Source: RDXT01 sp033765305 (GTDB taxonomy: Bacteria; Bacteroidota; Bacteroidia; J057). From it: 64,000 bases of DNA. Made by a program: the position numbers and the translations under genes. A model generated the notes under the pieces. The model saw only the letters and a program-made list of their open reading frames with translations. It had not been told where the DNA came from and did not search any database. The stretch lies in the NCBI GenBank assembly GCA_033765305.1, contig JANRID010000019.1, positions 90,729 to 154,728 on the forward strand, read 5' to 3'. Within the stretch, counting starts at the first letter, position 1; every line of letters begins with the position of its first letter. Below, in pieces: positions 62,947 to 64,000 of the stretch.

Positions 62947-63834
62947 ATGAACCGTAAAGTCATGAAAATCGGATCATTCTTTCCCGTGCGCCTGGCAGGC
63001 ACCGCCGCCCTGGTTTTTGCCCTGTTTTCCCTGACCCTGACCTCCTGCAAGCAGGATGGTGAAACCCTCGCAGAGGACGACCTCGAACTCGCCGAGCAGG
63101 ATGCCCAGGTGGAAGCCGTATTCGACGATGTGGAATCCTACGGCGTGGAAGCAATGGAGCTTTTCGACGGCACCTCTTTCCAGCGCCCCTTCGCCGGTGT
63201 GCACTTCTTCAACCAGGTGTTCCCGAACGGCTGCCCGGTGATTACGCATGACACGGCTGCCAAGGTGATCACGGTGGACTTCGGCCCCGGCTGCACGGGC
63301 CCGCACGGCCGGGTGTATGCAGGCGAGATCATCGTCAATTACACCCAGCGGCTTTACCGCCCCGGCGCAGTGCTGACCGTGACCCTGGACAGCTTCTACG
63401 TGGACGGCGCCCATATCGAAGGCACCAAGACCATTACCAACGTGTCGCCCAACTTCCAGGCGCCCATCAGCCTGAACACGGTCCTCGCCGGCGGCCAGGT
63501 GACCTGGCCCGACGGCAGCACCGCCACCCGCAGCTTCAACCGCACCTCCACCTGGCTGCGCGCCCCGAACCCTGCCGCCGACCAGCTGACGGTATCGGGC
63601 AGCGCCACCGGCGTGCGCCGCAACGGCACTGCCTACACCATGACGATCACCACCCCGCTGGTGTACAAGCGTGCCTGCCGCATCCAGGGCATCCGCATGG
63701 CTGTGGAAGGCGAGCGCCTGATCCAGCGCAGCGGCAAGCCTGACGTGACGGTCAACTTCGGCACGGGCGACTGCGACGAGCTGATCACCGTGACAGTCAA
63801 CGGCAACAGCCAGGTGATCGACCTCGGCAACTGA
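62947..63834 (+). CDS. uncharacterised lipoprotein
   Basis: The product (295 residues) has a lipoprotein signal with lipobox TLTSC, followed by an acidic stretch (KQDGETLAEDDLELAEQD) that may act as a surface-export signal of the kind known in Bacteroidota. The rest is a beta-rich domain with GCPVITHDTAAKVITVDFGPGC and paired cysteines, and the C-terminal CDELITVTVNG. No family was recognised. The start could be 62947 or the in-frame ATG at 62962, which keeps the same signal peptide. Confidence 0.78.
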   Translation: MNRKVMKIGSFFPVRLAGTAALVFALFSLTLTSCKQDGETLAEDDLELAEQDAQVEAVFDDVESYGVEAMELFDGTSFQRPFAGVHFFNQVFPNGCPVITHDTAAKVITVDFGPGCTGPHGRVYAGEIIVNYTQRLYRPGAVLTVTLDSFYVDGAHIEGTKTITNVSPNFQAPISLNTVLAGGQVTWPDGSTATRSFNRTSTWLRAPNPAADQLTVSGSATGVRRNGTAYTMTITTPLVYKRACRIQGIRMAVEGERLIQRSGKPDVTVNFGTGDCDELITVTVNGNSQVIDLGN

Positions 63835-63860
63835 TATTCCGCGCTCCAAACGCATTGCTG

Positions 63861-63892
63861 CTGCGGCCTCCAATCGGGGGCCGCAGTTTTTG
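63861..63892 (+). terminator. terminator of the 62947-63834 lipoprotein gene
   Basis: An 11-bp stem (CTGCGGCCTCC, 63861-63871, with 63876-63886, one T-G pair) closes on loop AATC and is followed by TTTTTG. Confidence 0.9.
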
Positions 63893-63901
63893 TATGCCTG
63901 A

Positions 63902-64000
63902 GCGGCGGCGGGGCAACCGCAAGGGGCGCAAGGAGGGGCTCTTTTATGATGACGTGTGCGCGGCGGGGAGCTAACCGCAAGGGGCGCAAGGGGCGCAAGG
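63902..64000. repeat. direct repeat with CGCAAGGGG units, cut by the window edge
   Basis: A block of about 31 bases beginning GCGGCGGGG and containing AACCGCAAGGGGCGCAAGG occurs at 63902-63933 and again from 63960. In the second copy the 9-base unit GGGGCGCAA is repeated in tandem to the window edge. No gene is supported here. Confidence 0.7.

Overview
The window looks like chromosomal DNA from a GC-rich member of the Bacteroidota, most likely a Saprospiria/Lewinella-like lineage; the exact taxon is inference. Three lines of evidence support the phylum. Several genes are preceded by the Bacteroidota -7 promoter element TAnnTTTG, and a subset also carry (C/T)TTG 20 bases upstream. Three secreted proteins end in type IX secretion (T9SS) type A sorting domains. 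Families typical of the phylum are present: a DUF3078 outer-membrane protein, a fused 2-oxoacid dehydrogenase E1, a signal peptide-TPR-coiled coil-kinase hybrid, and lipoproteins with SPII signals. No tRNA, rRNA, CRISPR array, phage or insertion sequence was recognised.

Layout. Positions 1-6.3 kb (mostly minus strand) hold a partial DUF1611 (DgcN-like) gene, a 1103-residue membrane TPR protein and a secreted OmpL47-type repeat protein. Positions 6.4-17.5 kb (plus strand) hold a large TPR/histidine kinase/receiver/nucleotidyl cyclase hybrid, an M61 aminopeptidase, a fused E1 alpha-beta, a membrane-anchored amidase and a PhoD-like phosphatase carrying a T9SS tail. Positions 17.6-27.3 kb hold a DUF3078 protein, a truncated nuoABC cluster, small redox genes, a type II NADH dehydrogenase, a PaaE-like ferredoxin reductase, an AhpD-like protein and a phytanoyl-CoA dioxygenase-like protein.

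Positions 27.7-45.75 kb are an uninterrupted str-S10-spc-alpha supercluster of 33 genes, rpsL to rplQ, including fusA, secY, map, infA and rpoA. It is preceded by about 330 nt of leader. It ends in a near-perfect 16-bp hairpin shared with the convergent amine oxidase gene.

Positions 45.8-64 kb are a mosaic of short units: amine oxidase with a Crp-like regulator, a quinone oxidoreductase, a cysteine-rich sigma factor, a TolB-like lipoprotein, a cNMP-binding histidine kinase, argH, two T9SS-tailed secreted proteins, an ABC exporter, a small zinc-ribbon membrane protein, fabH, three lipoproteins and a YggS-family PLP protein. A direct repeat runs off the right edge.

Most of the window is ordinary core genome. 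The points most worth a second look are: the cyclase with both nucleotide-selecting residues altered; an orphan terminator that may end a small RNA near 51.1 kb; a 43-residue membrane microprotein with its own terminator; a sigma factor carrying two cysteine motifs and no neighbouring anti-sigma gene; the long leader of the ribosomal cluster; and a consistent (C/T)TTG-N20-TAnnTTTG promoter pattern used here to decide several start codons.
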